This document shows, piece by piece, positions 1 to 14,894 of a stretch of DNA of 64,000 nucleotides. The notes under the pieces were generated by a model, which was not told the DNA's origin, made no database searches, and was given only the letters and a program-made list of their open reading frames with translations. The translations under genes were made by a program, and so were the position numbers. The stretch's first letter is position 1. The number at the start of each line of letters is the position of its first letter. This DNA is from Polynucleobacter sp. UB-Tiil-W10 (GTDB taxonomy: Bacteria; Pseudomonadota; Gammaproteobacteria; Burkholderiales; Burkholderiaceae): assembly GCF_018881605.1 (NCBI RefSeq), contig NZ_JACVPZ010000001.1:186001-250000 (forward strand), written 5' to 3'.

Positions 1-1743
1 GTGAACTAAGGTAGCAGGCGTAGATTTAACCATCTCCTGCAAAGTGCTGTCGTGAAAAATGACATAGGGCGGTACACCTTGTTCGCGTGCCAGCTCAGTA
101 CGCTTAGCCTTAAGTGCCTCCCACAGTTTTTCATCTGCAATATTGCTAAAGGGATGCGTAGATCTCTTGTTTGCACCAGACTTAGCGGCTTTGCTCTTGG
201 AGTAGCCTGTTTCATTGCGTAGCCATACCTCTTGCTCTCCACGCAATACGGGCAAGGCAATGGCATCCACTAACTTTAAGCCCCCGTGCAATGCGATATC
301 AGCATCCAAATAACCGCCCGCTACCAATTGACGATAGATACTATTCCACTGCGCCTGATTGAGCTCTGAACCAATTCCAAATGTACTCACTTGCTCATGA
401 AAAAATTGCTTTACTCTAGGAGTCACTTTACCCATCAGCACATCAATTAAATGGGTTACACCAAAACGCTGGCCTGTGCGATACACACATGACAATGCTT
501 TTTGCACTTCATGTGTAGCATTCCATATAGCTACTGGCTCTAGACAGTTATCGCAGTTACCGCAGCTACCAGCATGTATCTCCCCAAAATAGCGCAAGAT
601 TGTTTGGTGGCGACACGTCGTGGATTCGCAATAGCCAAGTAGCGCATTGAGTTTTTGGCGCTCTACCCGCTTACGGTCTTCAGAAGCCTCACCAGAATCT
701 ACCATTTGCCGCAAGCTCACCACGTCCCCAAAGCCGTAGACCATCCAAGCATTTGCAGGCAAGCCATCACGCCCTGCCCGTCCAGTTTCTTGGTAATACC
801 CTTCCATACTTTTGGGCAAATCCAGGTGGGCTATAAAGCGGACATTGGGCTTATCAATACCCATACCAAAGGCTACAGTGGCAACCATGATGACGCCCTC
901 TTCACGCAAGAAGCGTTTTTGATTAGCACTGCGTGTTTCCACACTTAATCCTGCGTGATACGGCATTGCATCCCACCCACGATCCTTGAGCCATTGCGCA
1001 GTCTCTTCTACGCTGCGACGCGATAGGCAGTAAATAATTCCTGAGTCATCGGCATGTTCTGCATCTAAAAAATGCTCTAACTGTTGTTTAGCGCTTTGCT
1101 TTTGGAGAACTCGATACTTAATATTGGGACGATCAAAGCTAGAAACAAACTGCTCGGCAGATTCCAGCGAAAGACGCTCCACAATTTCTGCTCGTGTTGG
1201 CGCATCGGCAGTAGCTGTTAAGGCGATACGAGGAACCTTTGGGAATCGCTCGTGCAAAACAGTTAACTGGCGATATTCTGGGCGAAAATCATGACCCCAT
1301 TGAGAAACGCAGTGTGCTTCATCGATAGCGAATAGTGCAATTCCAGGGCTACTATTGAGTCTATCGAGTATCGACAGAAAACTTGCACTCATTAGACGCT
1401 CTGGTGCTACATAGATCAAGTCAAGGTCTCCAGCTAGCAATTGACTAGTTACCTTTTGAGACATGACTGCATCTAGACTAGAGTTTAGAAATGAGGCCTT
1501 AACGCCCAACTGGGTCAATGCATCAACCTGATCTTGCATCAGTGCAATTAAGGGTGAAACCACAACCCCTACGCCGCGTCTAACAAGCGAAGGAATTTGA
1601 TAGCACAGCGACTTGCCGGCACCTGTAGGCATGAGGACCAAAGCATCCCCACCTGCTACTACATGACTAACAATAGACTCTTGTGCTCCGCGAAATTGAT
1701 CAAAGCCAAAAACATCATGAAGTACTTGTTGGCTCGACTGCAA
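1..1743 (-). CDS. recQ: ATP-dependent DNA helicase RecQ (3' end outside window)
   Basis: RecQ unwinds DNA 3'-5' during recombination and repair of stalled forks. The 581 visible residues contain a Walker A motif (PTGAGKS), a DEAH box ([18 protein letters not shown]), helicase motifs V and VI ([27 protein letters not shown]), the RecQ zinc cysteines (CRHQ...CGNCDNC), a winged-helix region and the beginning of an HRDC domain ([13 protein letters not shown]). The reading frame has no ATG near its 5' end. TTG at 1743 is chosen because GGGAGAG lies about ten bases upstream and an in-frame stop follows just beyond. The gene runs off the left edge inside HRDC. Family call is secure; the start is probable. 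Confidence 0.93.
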   Translation of the reverse strand, partial: MQSSQQVLHDVFGFDQFRGAQESIVSHVVAGGDALVLMPTGAGKSLCYQIPSLVRRGVGVVVSPLIALMQDQVDALTQLGVKASFLNSSLDAVMSQKVTSQLLAGDLDLIYVAPERLMSASFLSILDRLNSSPGIALFAIDEAHCVSQWGHDFRPEYRQLTVLHERFPKVPRIALTATADAPTRAEIVERLSLESAEQFVSSFDRPNIKYRVLQKQSAKQQLEHFLDAEHADDSGIIYCLSRRSVEETAQWLKDRGWDAMPYHAGLSVETRSANQKRFLREEGVIMVATVAFGMGIDKPNVRFIAHLDLPKSMEGYYQETGRAGRDGLPANAWMVYGFGDVVSLRQMVDSGEASEDRKRVERQKLNALLGYCESTTCRHQTILRYFGEIHAGSCGNCDNCLEPVAIWNATHEVQKALSCVYRTGQRFGVTHLIDVLMGKVTPRVKQFFHEQVSTFGIGSELNQAQWNSIYRQLVAGGYLDADIALHGGLKLVDAIALPVLRGEQEVWLRNETGYSKSKAAKSGANKRSTHPFSNIADEKLWEALKAKRTELAREQGVPPYVIFHDSTLQEMVKSTPATLVH

Positions 1744-1797
1744 AAGTAATGCTCTCCCGTCTGATTAAATACATGCGTAATACAAGCTACCTATAAA

Positions 1798-1824
1798 TAA
1801 AAAGCCCCCACGTCACGCAAGGCT
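1798..1824 (-). terminator. Possible terminator of tRNA-Ser
   Basis: Read on the minus strand, a GC-rich stem containing several G-T pairs (CCTTGCG / CGTGGGG) is followed by GGCTTTTT. It lies about 40 bases after the tRNA-Ser 3' end and before recQ. The wobble pairs make it a moderate-quality hairpin. Confidence 0.4.
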
Positions 1825-1865
1825 CTCTCAATATTTTTTCTATGTGAACAAATACAGAATCTGAA

Positions 1866-1955
<90 letters not shown>

Positions 1956-2052
1956 GAACCGAAAATCATTATAGCTAGCTATATATAAATCCATACAGCC
2001 AATATTGGTTCAAGATTGAGCTAGGCAAACTAGATGAGTTCAATTAATATAG

Positions 2053-2070
2053 ATATACTTTAATGTATAT
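2053..2070 (+). promoter_or_regulatory. Inverted repeat, likely toxin-antitoxin operator
   Basis: Perfect repeat ATATAC-tttaat-GTATAT lying 18 bases before the antitoxin ATG. Antitoxins of the AbrB/MazE fold commonly bind palindromes in their own promoter. Position and symmetry are seen; binding is inferred. Confidence 0.45.
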
Positions 2071-2088
2071 TTATTTGAGGACTGGTTC

Positions 2089-2334
2089 ATGAATATCCAA
2101 ATTTCAAAATGGGGCAATAGCCTGGCACTTCGCATTCCCGCAGCATTCATTAAAGAAATTCAGCTAAAAGATGGCGATAGAGTTGAAGCTACACTTTCTA
2201 GCGACGGAGCCTTGGTCATCAGACCTCAAAAGCTAGATCGTAAAACCTTATCCAAAATGGCTAGGGAATTAAGGGCTTCGATGAAAATGGGTACGTCAGT
2301 AATGGATGAGGTTCGCTCTGGGGCTCGCTACTAA
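2089..2334 (+). CDS. AbrB/MazE-fold antitoxin (VapB-type)
   Basis: Eighty-one residues with a SpoVT-AbrB/MazE swapped-hairpin DNA-binding domain over residues 1-45 (QISKWGNSLALRIP, LKDGDRVEA, LVIRP). The C-terminal tail would wrap and inhibit the toxin. GAGG stands nine bases before the ATG. Its stop overlaps the first base of the next gene, a PIN-domain toxin, so the two are translationally coupled. Antitoxins of this fold pair with either MazF or VapC toxins; the partner here makes it VapB-type. It probably represses its own promoter together with the toxin. Confidence 0.85.
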   Translation: MNIQISKWGNSLALRIPAAFIKEIQLKDGDRVEATLSSDGALVIRPQKLDRKTLSKMARELRASMKMGTSVMDEVRSGARY

Positions 2335-2759
2335 TGCTCTATGTAGATACGAGCATATTGGTTGGATTTTGCACTCACGAAGGAAAAAGTCTCGCCATCC
2401 ACAAATGGTATGACAACACCAAAGATACGAAGCTGATCTCATCTACCTGGACGTTTACTGAATTTGCTAGCGCCTTAAGCATTAAAGAGAGGACCGGACA
2501 GATTACCCCCAAGGAGGGCAAGAATGCTTGGAAGCTTTTTGAAGCAATATGCGCTAATGATATTGAATTACTGCCAGTAGAAAATAAAGTCTTTTACTCC
2601 GCTGGACTTTTAGTGCTTGATAGTAAATCCAAATTGCGCTCTGGCGATGCACTTCATCTCGCAGCAGCAAAATCTTTCAAAGCGAAGTCAATCATTACCC
2701 TTGATAAAGCGCTTGAAATGAATGCCTCTAGGCTGAAAATAAAAACTATCGTTATTTAA
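2334..2759 (+). CDS. PIN-domain ribonuclease toxin (VapC-type)
   Basis: A 141-residue PIN-domain protein. The acidic metal-binding residues expected of the family are visible: D5 (MLYVDTSIL), E43 (TFTEFASAL), D105 (SGDALHLAAA) and D124 (ITLDKAL). VapC toxins are Mg-dependent RNases that cut tRNA or rRNA and are held inactive by the adjacent antitoxin. The start overlaps the antitoxin stop by one base. All four acidic residues are present, so the toxin looks intact. Its RNA target cannot be read from the sequence. Confidence 0.87.
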   Translation: MLYVDTSILVGFCTHEGKSLAIHKWYDNTKDTKLISSTWTFTEFASALSIKERTGQITPKEGKNAWKLFEAICANDIELLPVENKVFYSAGLLVLDSKSKLRSGDALHLAAAKSFKAKSIITLDKALEMNASRLKIKTIVI

Positions 2760-2839
2760 GGGGCTGAGTTTAACCACTCGAAATGACTCAAATGACTTTA
2801 AAATAAATCCATGCGGTGATTCAGGCTAGAGGTACGCTA

Positions 2840-3244
2840 TTACTCGCATACGCCCGTCATCAGGAGCGCGCCAGAGAAGAATCCAAAAGGATGCTTACCA
2901 TCTTTTGCAAATCCTTCGATGCTGAGATAGTCCACAAAGGCGCCATTCTTACCTGCAGCCTTTTGTGTCCAAATGACTTTATATGGATTACCCGCGCTTC
3001 CAGAAGCTATCACTTTAGGATTTTTCAGAGTATCCATCACATCACCAAAAACTTCTCCAGTTTTCTTTATCACTGTAAAGTCTTCGCCAACTCTGGGGCT
3101 ATCTTGAATTAAAACCAACTCTCCATTGCTTTTGATATAGGCATCACTTAATACCTGGCAATGATAGATTGTTTCAGCAGCAAAAACGCCCTGAGACAAA
3201 AATGCTACGCCAATCCAGAATAAAAATACTGAGCGCTTATTCAT
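2840..3244 (-). CDS. Small secreted protein of unknown function
   Basis: A 134-residue protein with a signal peptide (MNKRSVFLFWIGVAFLSQG, cleavage near AAET). The mature part has two cysteines (IYHCQVL and the C-terminal TGVCE) that could form a disulfide, and a glycine-rich end. I do not recognise the family. It lies 32 bases after serS on the same strand and may be the last gene of the ftsK-lolA-serS transcript. Convergent to the toxin gene with 80 bases between. No Shine-Dalgarno is obvious before its ATG. Confidence 0.7.
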   Translation of the reverse strand: MNKRSVFLFWIGVAFLSQGVFAAETIYHCQVLSDAYIKSNGELVLIQDSPRVGEDFTVIKKTGEVFGDVMDTLKNPKVIASGSAGNPYKVIWTQKAAGKNGAFVDYLSIEGFAKDGKHPFGFFSGALLMTGVCE

Positions 3245-3276
3245 TTGAGTAGGCCCACTTTTCGCGTTCTCAAATA

Positions 3277-4602
<1,326 letters not shown>

Positions 4603-4636
4603 TTAAGGGTTCTAGGTTTTGCTCTATTTCTAGGTT

Positions 4637-5320
4637 CTAGTTTAAGCGCAAGACTTCTGCTCCTGCCGGCGGATTAAAGGTGAAGCGATTGGCTGGCAAA
4701 TTGACGTTGAGTTGGATCTTATCTAAAGTCACTAGAACAATACTGCCCAAGCCATCGGTTAGCTCTAAAGCTTTAGGTAGGCCACTAGCCATCCCAATAG
4801 AGATCTTTGTATATGGCAGGTCATTTTTATTCTTAGCATTAGGGTCTTTTTTGGGGGTCAAGGCTACCCACTTCATCCCTAAGCGCTCCTCACCATCTAC
4901 CAAGTCAAAATGTTGATCAAGTGATGATTCACCAAATAGGATGGCTGCTGGTGTAGAAGCTAAGGCCTGCCCTGCTGGACGGAATGTTGCCTGGTTTAAG
5001 TCTTTATCCCACAAGATGAGTTGCTTGCCATCGGCAATCAATTTTTGCTCGAATGGCTTTTGGGTATCCCAGATAAAACGTCCTGGACGCTGAAATACAA
5101 AATGACCTTGCGTCTGGCGTACAACTTTCAACCCCTTGTCCTGTGACTCATTGGCTTTGGGTGCGCGTAACTGTTGTTGCACGAAGTCACCTTCAGCAGT
5201 TTTGGAGTTGCGCACAAATTGACGTAACTGCTCTGAACCACTCTCAGCTTGAGCAAATGATGTAACTGAAAAAAGAGAGCTTGCAATCGTCAGAATTGCT
5301 GCAATTAGAAATCTTGGCAT
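4637..5320 (-). CDS. lolA: Outer-membrane lipoprotein carrier LolA
   Basis: Periplasmic chaperone that takes lipoproteins from LolCDE at the inner membrane to LolB at the outer membrane. A signal peptide is visible (MPRFLIAAILTIASSLFSVTSFAQA). The mature LolA fold shows RQTQGHFVFQRPGRFIWDTQKPFEQKL in two blocks and the late LPANRFTFNPPAGAEVL segment. At 227 residues it is near the usual length. It starts six bases after the ftsK stop, so the two are co-transcribed. Confidence 0.95.
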   Translation of the reverse strand: MPRFLIAAILTIASSLFSVTSFAQAESGSEQLRQFVRNSKTAEGDFVQQQLRAPKANESQDKGLKVVRQTQGHFVFQRPGRFIWDTQKPFEQKLIADGKQLILWDKDLNQATFRPAGQALASTPAAILFGESSLDQHFDLVDGEERLGMKWVALTPKKDPNAKNKNDLPYTKISIGMASGLPKALELTDGLGSIVLVTLDKIQLNVNLPANRFTFNPPAGAEVLRLN

Positions 5321-5326
5321 AGATTC

Positions 5327-8635
<3,309 letters not shown>

Positions 8636-8656
8636 GTATTTAAGCAACTGAACAAT

Positions 8657-8690
8657 AAAAAACGCCTAGCATTACTAGGCGTTTTTGTTT
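8657..8690. terminator. Bidirectional terminator between trxB and hppA
   Basis: Nine-base stem AACGCCTAG / CTAGGCGTT with loop CATTA, flanked by A-rich and T-rich runs on both sides, between convergent genes. Confidence 0.88.
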
Positions 8691-8732
8691 GTCGCAGTCT
8701 GATTGCTACTGCATTTAATGACTACTCATTAC

Positions 8733-10793
8733 TTAACGAGAGACCATTGGCAATAGTGGCACGATAAGCAATGCCACGATGTTGATAATCTTGATCAATG
8801 GGTTAACAGCAGGACCCGCGGTATCTTTGTAAGGGTCGCCAACGGTGTCGCCAGTGACTGCAGCCTTATGGGCTTCAGAACCTTTGCCGCCGAAGTTACC
8901 TTCTTCGATATATTTCTTCGCGTTATCCCAAGCGCCACCACCGGTACACATCGAGATCGCTACGAACAAGCCAGTCACAATCGTACCCATTAGCAAGCCG
9001 CCCAATGCAGCAGGTCCTAACAAGAGACCAACAACAATTGGAGCAACTACTGGCAACAAGGATGGAATGATCATTTCTTTAATAGCGGCAGAAGTCAGCA
9101 TATCCACAGCCTTGCCGTACTCGGGCTTCGCAGTGCCTTCCATGATTCCAGGGATATCACGGAACTGGCGACGAACTTCCTCAACTACAGCGCCAGCACA
9201 ACGGCCAACCGCCTCCATCGCCATCGCACCAAACAAGTATGGAATCATGCCGCCAATAAACAGACCAATGATCACCATGTGATTAGACAAGTCAAACGAT
9301 ACTTGCTGACCAATGCCCTCTAAGGCATGGGTGTAGTCAGCAAAGAGTACGAGTGATGCTAAACCAGCCGATCCAATTGCATAACCTTTGGTCACTGCTT
9401 TAGTGGTGTTACCAACAGCATCTAATGGATCAGTGATATCACGCACTGATTGTGGCAAGCCTGCCATCTCTGCAATACCACCAGCGTTATCAGTAATAGG
9501 GCCGTATGCATCAAGCGCAACCACAATACCTGCCATAGACAGCATGGCTGTAGCAGCAATTGCGATGCCATACAAACCGGCTAACCAATACGCTGCAAAA
9601 ATCGCCGCACAAACAAAGAGCACTGGATAAGCGGTCGACTTCATAGAAATACCCAGGCCAGCGATGATGTTGGTGCCGTGACCTTTAGTAGAAGCTTCAG
9701 CAATATGTTGTACTGGCTTGAACTGGGTACCGGTGTAGTACTCGGTAATCCATACCAAACCTGCTGTCAGTAACAAGCCCACTACAGTTGAGCCAAACAA
9801 GCGCCATTGGCTACCTGGAATACCCAAGGCATCATCCGGCATGATGAAATTGGTTACGAAGTAGAAAGCAATCAGCGACAAACCACCAGCAATGATTAAG
9901 CCCTTATACAAAGCAGGCATGACGTTTCTCATGCCAGGCGTTGCCTTAACAAACGAGCAACCAATAATAGAGGCGATGATAGAAACACCGCCAAGTACTA
10001 ATGGATAAATAATCGCAGCGACTGGTGCACCAGTAACCATCAATGAACCCAAGACCATGGTGGCAATCAAAGTCACCGCATAAGTTTCAAACAAGTCAGC
10101 TGCCATACCTGCGCAGTCACCTACGTTATCGCCAACGTTATCAGCGATCACAGCAGGGTTGCGTGGGTCATCTTCTGGAATGCCTGCTTCTACCTTACCG
10201 ACCAAGTCAGCGCCAACGTCTGCACCTTTAGTAAAGATGCCGCCGCCTAAACGTGCAAAGATTGAAATCAATGAAGAGCCAAACGCCAATCCAATTAGTG
10301 GATGTAATACGGAAGAAAGATCTTGTCCTGCACCAATCGACACGAGGAACATAAAGAACAGGCCAACACCTAATAGGCCAAGTCCCACCACCAACATACC
10401 CGTTATGGCGCCACCCTTAAATGCTACATTGAGCGCTTCATTCATGCCCTTGGTGGCCGCTTCTGCAGTACGCACGTTTGCGCGTACTGAGACATTCATG
10501 CCAATGAAACCACAAGCGCCCGAGAGAACGGCGCCAACCACAAACCCAATCGCAGTCGCAAAATCCAGGAAGAGCGCCATGAGAATGGTCAAAACCACCC
10601 CGACAATCGCAATCGTTTTATATTGGCGCGATAAATATGCTGCAGCACCCTGTTGAATCGCCTCAGCAATTTCTTGCATTTTGGCGTTTCCTGTACTTTG
10701 CTTCAAGATCCAGCTGCGCATCACAAAACCGTATATCACGGCTATAACACCGCATGCCAAGGCAAAATACAAGCCTAAAGTGACATTACTCAT
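8733..10793 (-). CDS. hppA: Membrane proton-pumping pyrophosphatase (K+-independent type)
   Basis: Couples hydrolysis of pyrophosphate to proton export across the inner membrane. The 686 residues are almost all hydrophobic helices. The substrate-binding region is present ([20 protein letters not shown], then [23 protein letters not shown]). Lysine at residue 465 in [10 protein letters not shown] is the signature of K+-independent enzymes; K+-dependent ones carry alanine there. A good Shine-Dalgarno (GGGAG) precedes the ATG. It is divergent from ppa, the soluble pyrophosphatase, so two ways of using pyrophosphate share one intergenic region. Confidence 0.97.
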   Translation of the reverse strand: MSNVTLGLYFALACGVIAVIYGFVMRSWILKQSTGNAKMQEIAEAIQQGAAAYLSRQYKTIAIVGVVLTILMALFLDFATAIGFVVGAVLSGACGFIGMNVSVRANVRTAEAATKGMNEALNVAFKGGAITGMLVVGLGLLGVGLFFMFLVSIGAGQDLSSVLHPLIGLAFGSSLISIFARLGGGIFTKGADVGADLVGKVEAGIPEDDPRNPAVIADNVGDNVGDCAGMAADLFETYAVTLIATMVLGSLMVTGAPVAAIIYPLVLGGVSIIASIIGCSFVKATPGMRNVMPALYKGLIIAGGLSLIAFYFVTNFIMPDDALGIPGSQWRLFGSTVVGLLLTAGLVWITEYYTGTQFKPVQHIAEASTKGHGTNIIAGLGISMKSTAYPVLFVCAAIFAAYWLAGLYGIAIAATAMLSMAGIVVALDAYGPITDNAGGIAEMAGLPQSVRDITDPLDAVGNTTKAVTKGYAIGSAGLASLVLFADYTHALEGIGQQVSFDLSNHMVIIGLFIGGMIPYLFGAMAMEAVGRCAGAVVEEVRRQFRDIPGIMEGTAKPEYGKAVDMLTSAAIKEMIIPSLLPVVAPIVVGLLLGPAALGGLLMGTIVTGLFVAISMCTGGGAWDNAKKYIEEGNFGGKGSEAHKAAVTGDTVGDPYKDTAGPAVNPLIKIINIVALLIVPLLPMVSR

Positions 10794-10976
10794 GCTTGAA
10801 CTCCCTAAAGTTAATCATTTGTTAATCTTTATTGTTTTGTATAACCTGTACTTAGGTAGACCTGGTTCCCGAAAGCTTTAAACTGTGGTCTTTAAGCTGT
10901 ATCAGTATGTAACAGAATCACCCCTGCGCCCCCTTTATAGGATCAGGGTATTTACTAATCATTATTCGGAGTATTT

Positions 10977-11513
10977 ATGAGTCTCGACAAGGTCAAGCCA
11001 GGTAAAAAGATCCCTGAAAGCTTCAACGTCATTATTGAAATCCCAATGAATGCGGATCCAATCAAGTATGAAGTGGATAAAGAGAGTGGCGCAATTTTCG
11101 TTGACCGTTTTATGGGTACTGCAATGCACTATCCATGTAACTATGGTTACATCAATAAAACGATTGCTGGCGATGGTGATCCTGTTGACGTTCTCGTCAT
11201 TACTCCATTCCCACTCATTCCGGGTGTAGTGGTTAGCTGCCGCGCAATTGGTGTTTTACAAATGGAAGATGAAGGCGGTCAAGACGCTAAGTTGCTAGCT
11301 GTACCTGAAGACAAAATTTTGCCAATCTATACACACTGGCAAAAACCAGAAGACATCAACCCATTACGCTTAAACCAAATTCAACACTTCTTCGAGCACT
11401 ACAAAGATCTCGAGCCAGGTAAGTGGGTAAAAGTTAAGGGTTGGGGTGGTATTGCTGAAGCCCATCAAGAAATTCTTGAGGGCATCGATCGCTACAACAA
11501 AGAGAACAAGTAA
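10977..11513 (+). CDS. ppa: Soluble inorganic pyrophosphatase (family I)
   Basis: Hydrolyses pyrophosphate to phosphate in the cytoplasm and so pulls biosynthetic reactions forward. The 178 residues match family [16 protein letters not shown], the metal-binding [12 protein letters not shown] block, and [10 protein letters not shown] later. CGGAG precedes the ATG by about six bases. Divergent from hppA and followed by nadE after 35 bases. The product of NAD synthetase includes pyrophosphate, so the neighbourhood makes metabolic sense. Confidence 0.97.
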   Translation: MSLDKVKPGKKIPESFNVIIEIPMNADPIKYEVDKESGAIFVDRFMGTAMHYPCNYGYINKTIAGDGDPVDVLVITPFPLIPGVVVSCRAIGVLQMEDEGGQDAKLLAVPEDKILPIYTHWQKPEDINPLRLNQIQHFFEHYKDLEPGKWVKVKGWGGIAEAHQEILEGIDRYNKENK

Positions 11514-11548
11514 TTTTTTAGATGATTGAAAAGGCTTTGTGAGTCGGA

Positions 11549-13168
11549 GTGAGCGCACAGAAAATTGCTTTAGCTCAAGTCAACCCATTACTGGGTGATT
11601 TGGCTGGCAACGCGCAACTGATTCACAAAGCCGCTCTAGACGCCTATTCTCAAGGCGCCAAACTCGTAGTAACCCCAGAGCTTTCGCTCACAGGATATCC
11701 CCCAGAAGACTTATTGCTCCGCCCTGCTTTTATCGAAGCAGCGCAGCAGCAGCTTGAGCTCCTCATGAAAGAGTTGGCTCAGCATTCAGATTTGACAGTG
11801 ATCGTCGGTCACCCCAAACAATCCTTTGCAGGTTTACAAAACTACGCTTCTGTTTTAAGAAACGGTAAAGTGATTGCAGGCTATGCCAAACAAGAGTTAC
11901 CCAATCACGAGGTATTTGACGAAGTACGCTACTTCGTTCCCGGCAATCAAGCCTGCGTATTCGAATGCGAAGGTGTTCATTACGGCTTAATCTTGTGTGA
12001 AGATGCGTGGCATGCAGGACCAGCTAAGCAAGCGCACGCCGCTGGCGCCCAAGTTTTACTCGTTCCTAATGCATCGCCATATCACCTCAAGAAAGAAACC
12101 CTACGTATAGAAGTGCTGCGTGGGCATATTGCGCAAACTAATATGCCACTGGTTTACGTTAATGCAGTTGGCGGTCAAGATGAATTGGTTTTTGATGGCG
12201 GCTCATTTGCACTGAATAGCCGTGGTGAAGTCGTCATGGCCCTACCCCAATTTGAAACAGGCTTAGGCCTTGTTGCCGTTACAACGACTGGCGAACTGGA
12301 AAAGGGTCTCATTACCCCACCCCAATCAGTTGAAGCGCAAGCCTATCAAGCGCTTGTCTTAGGCGTTCGTGACTATGTGACTAAAAATCGCTTTCCGGGC
12401 GTCATTATTGGGCTATCTGGCGGCGTAGATTCAGCCTTAGTGCTAGCCATTGCAGTGGATGCCTTAGGTGCAGATAGGGTACGCACTGTGATGATGGCCT
12501 CTCGTTATACCGCCGATATCTCCTGGATCGATGCACGTGAAATTGCTGAGAACTTGGGCGTGCAATACGACGAGATTCCCATTAGTGGACCAGTGGATGC
12601 CCTAGAGCAGTCACTGGCAGAGCAATTCAAAGGTTTAAAAGTAGACGCTACTGAAGAAAATATTCAGGCGCGCGTGCGAGGCACATTACTCATGGCGCTC
12701 TCTAATAAAACCGGTCGCTTGGTTTTAACTACCGGTAACAAAAGTGAAATGGCAGTAGGTTATTGCACTCTGTATGGTGATATGGCGGGTGGCTTTGCCG
12801 TCATTAAAGATATTGCCAAAACTTTGGTCTATCGCTTGTGCGCTTATCGCAATAGTATTGGGGCCGTTATTCCAGATCGCATTTTGACTCGCGCCCCTTC
12901 AGCAGAATTGCGCCCCGATCAAAAAGACCAAGATAGCCTACCCTCCTATGAAGTATTGGATGGCATAGTTGAACGCTATATGGAGCAAAACCAATCTATT
13001 GCTGAGATTATTGCAGCAGGATTTGATCCTGAAAGCGTAGAAAAAGTAACTCGCTTAATCAAGCTAAATGAATACAAACGTCGCCAAGCGCCCCCAGGGG
13101 TTCGCGTCACTACCCGCGCCTTTGGCCGTGATTGGCGCTACCCCATTACATCGCAGTTTAGAGCCTAG
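11549..13168 (+). CDS. nadE: Glutamine-dependent NAD+ synthetase
   Basis: Last step of NAD synthesis: amidation of nicotinate adenine dinucleotide using glutamine. It has 539 residues and two domains. The N-terminal nitrilase-type glutaminase carries E44 (TPELSLTGYPPEDLL), K114 (GYAKQELPN) and C150 (GLILCEDAW). The C-terminal synthetase carries the P-loop SGGVDS (290-295) and TTGNKSEMAVGY. The start is GTG at 11549, the first possible start after an in-frame stop; GGAG abuts it too closely to be a normal Shine-Dalgarno, and AAGG lies further up. Probably read through from ppa. Confidence 0.95.
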   Translation: MSAQKIALAQVNPLLGDLAGNAQLIHKAALDAYSQGAKLVVTPELSLTGYPPEDLLLRPAFIEAAQQQLELLMKELAQHSDLTVIVGHPKQSFAGLQNYASVLRNGKVIAGYAKQELPNHEVFDEVRYFVPGNQACVFECEGVHYGLILCEDAWHAGPAKQAHAAGAQVLLVPNASPYHLKKETLRIEVLRGHIAQTNMPLVYVNAVGGQDELVFDGGSFALNSRGEVVMALPQFETGLGLVAVTTTGELEKGLITPPQSVEAQAYQALVLGVRDYVTKNRFPGVIIGLSGGVDSALVLAIAVDALGADRVRTVMMASRYTADISWIDAREIAENLGVQYDEIPISGPVDALEQSLAEQFKGLKVDATEENIQARVRGTLLMALSNKTGRLVLTTGNKSEMAVGYCTLYGDMAGGFAVIKDIAKTLVYRLCAYRNSIGAVIPDRILTRAPSAELRPDQKDQDSLPSYEVLDGIVERYMEQNQSIAEIIAAGFDPESVEKVTRLIKLNEYKRRQAPPGVRVTTRAFGRDWRYPITSQFRA

Positions 13169-13177
13169 CCCTTTAAA

Positions 13178-13203
13178 AATGGCTTGGTTTTTGGCAAGCC
13201 ATT
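13178..13203. terminator. Hairpin between nadE and glnB
   Basis: Perfect nine-base stem AATGGCTTG / CAAGCCATT with an eight-base loop. No T-tract follows. It may end the nadE transcript weakly, or stabilise its 3' end. The likely -35 of glnB lies inside the 3' arm. Confidence 0.5.
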
Positions 13204-13220
13204 CAAGTTCTAGGTATGAT
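13191..13220 (+). promoter_or_regulatory. Likely sigma-70 promoter of glnB
   Basis: TTGGCA (13191-13196), an 18-base spacer, then TATGAT (13215-13220), about 20 bases before the glnB ATG. Confidence 0.5.
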
Positions 13221-13231
13221 TATCGAATTAG

Positions 13232-13579
<348 letters not shown>

Positions 13580-13596
13580 TCAATAAAGCCACTGAG

Positions 13597-13623
13597 CTCT
13601 CAGGGCGTCAACGTACCTGAGAG
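13597..13623. terminator. Hairpin shared by convergent glnB and RodZ-like gene
   Basis: Perfect eight-base inverted repeat CTCTCAGG / CCTGAGAG with an 11-base loop. It overlaps the last codons and stop of the RodZ-like gene. No T-run follows on either strand, so it is a probable 3' end structure and not a classical terminator. Confidence 0.45.
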
Positions 13624-14615
13624 TCTGCAGTAGTAGCTGGTAGAGCCACAGGCTGAACAATCTCAGCTGGCTCCAAAATAATTGTCTTGCCAGTGGTATT
13701 ACCGATGCGAACCCTCGCGCCTTGGTAATACATGTCCACTTGATTTAAACCGCCAGTTAACACCTTCAATGGTGGCTTACCAAAAACACTCACTCCAATA
13801 CCTGGCTCCAAAGCTTTATTTTGGGTCCTACCAGCAGCGTCCACCACACAAACTGTTTGAGCGATTTTAGATTGTAGATAAACCATATCACCCGCTTTTT
13901 TAGGAGCCTCAGGTTTGTAATTGAGGATCGAAGCATCTGCAGGCGGGCACTCAGTCGAAATGGCTGCCAACTCGGGTTGCGCCATAACTGCGGGTGCAGG
14001 CTTAACGTCTGGCGCAGGTTCTGCTGGGACATTCGTCGGCGGAGCTTCTTGCGCCACCTCTTGAATGATGACAACTTCTTCTTTAACGGGTTCAGGAAAA
14101 AAGAGTGGTCGTAAGTTCACTCCAGCGAAAATGACTGCAGCGCCAATTGCTAAAAGCAAAATGCCTTTCTTTTTGGGGTCTGCTGAAGGCTTTGTTTGAT
14201 CGCTATAACCAGAGACGCTTGCAGGCATTGGTTCGAAAACCTTTGCTACCGAAACAACTTCTGGCTTTTCTTTTACTTGTTCTGTTTCATTTACTTTTTC
14301 AGACTTCGCTTTTTTCTCTACAACAGGGACAATTGTCTCCCCCTGTAAATTGATTTGTGAATCTGATGCTAGCGTCTCACCTAAATCAAATGCATCTTCT
14401 GGTTTGAGCTTTAGTAGACCAGCTACTTTTTTGGCTGCTGTGAATTTCACTTGAGGACCATAAAAGCTGCTGCTTTCACCATTCTCAATCTGCTCAATTT
14501 GTCGAGTAGAGAGACATGCTAAACCTGATAAATCCTTCGTACTTAAACCGAGGGATTCTCTAGCTTTGGTAAATGCCTCTTTTCGAATCTCCGGAATTTT
14601 TGCCTTAGTAATCAC
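13608..14615 (-). CDS. RodZ-like helix-turn-helix membrane protein
   Basis: A 335-residue protein with the architecture of the cell-shape protein RodZ. An N-terminal Cro/XRE helix-turn-helix (about residues 12-75, ARESLGLSTKDLSGLACLSTRQIEQIENGE) is followed by a charged linker, one transmembrane segment (KGILLLAIGAAVIFAGVNL, about 148-167), a Pro/Ala-rich periplasmic stretch and a beta-rich C-terminal domain (VCVVDAAGR, KPPLKVLTGG) resembling DUF4115. In E. coli RodZ tethers MreB. The start is GTG with no clear Shine-Dalgarno, so the exact N-terminus is uncertain. Not in the usual ispG-hisS context of rodZ, so function is inferred from architecture. Confidence 0.7.
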   Translation of the reverse strand: MITKAKIPEIRKEAFTKARESLGLSTKDLSGLACLSTRQIEQIENGESSSFYGPQVKFTAAKKVAGLLKLKPEDAFDLGETLASDSQINLQGETIVPVVEKKAKSEKVNETEQVKEKPEVVSVAKVFEPMPASVSGYSDQTKPSADPKKKGILLLAIGAAVIFAGVNLRPLFFPEPVKEEVVIIQEVAQEAPPTNVPAEPAPDVKPAPAVMAQPELAAISTECPPADASILNYKPEAPKKAGDMVYLQSKIAQTVCVVDAAGRTQNKALEPGIGVSVFGKPPLKVLTGGLNQVDMYYQGARVRIGNTTGKTIILEPAEIVQPVALPATTADSQVR

Positions 14616-14894
14616 AGGGGACTTGTCTTGTTATTTATTATTAATATAACTTTAAATTATTGATAAATATAATGCTTTTTAGTTAGCAGCATCATATTAA
14701 AGGATAAATTCACTCTAAAGCTAGAGGGTTGGTAGGTGACTTTCTAAATCAGACTCCAATTTCCTTTTCACCAATATTTATTGCAGTGCAATAAATTAAT
14801 TGGATTAAGCCGCCCCTCAAGCCTAAAACACCCTAAAACCAATCTCACGGCACAATAGAGCCTTTCGACACAACCCTTTTCTGGAGTAATAAGC
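14616..14894. other. Intergenic region between divergent RodZ-like gene and ilvD
   Basis: 279 bases, AT-rich in its left half. It holds the 21-base palindrome at 14776-14796 and the ilvD Shine-Dalgarno. No RNA gene or small reading frame with a ribosome-binding site was recognised. Confidence 0.6.
14776..14796. promoter_or_regulatory. 21-base palindrome, candidate operator
   Basis: Perfect inverted repeat ATTTATTGCA-G-TGCAATAAAT between the divergent RodZ-like gene and ilvD, about 100 bases before the ilvD start. The symmetry and odd single-base centre fit a dimeric repressor or activator site. The regulator is unknown. Confidence 0.5.

Noticed and set aside
2816-3112. 98-residue frame opposite the secreted protein
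   Set aside because: The minus-strand frame has a signal peptide and sensible composition; this one has none.
8845-10656. Long open frames on the plus strand opposite hppA
   Set aside because: They arise from the codon bias of the membrane protein on the other strand; no motifs and poor starts.
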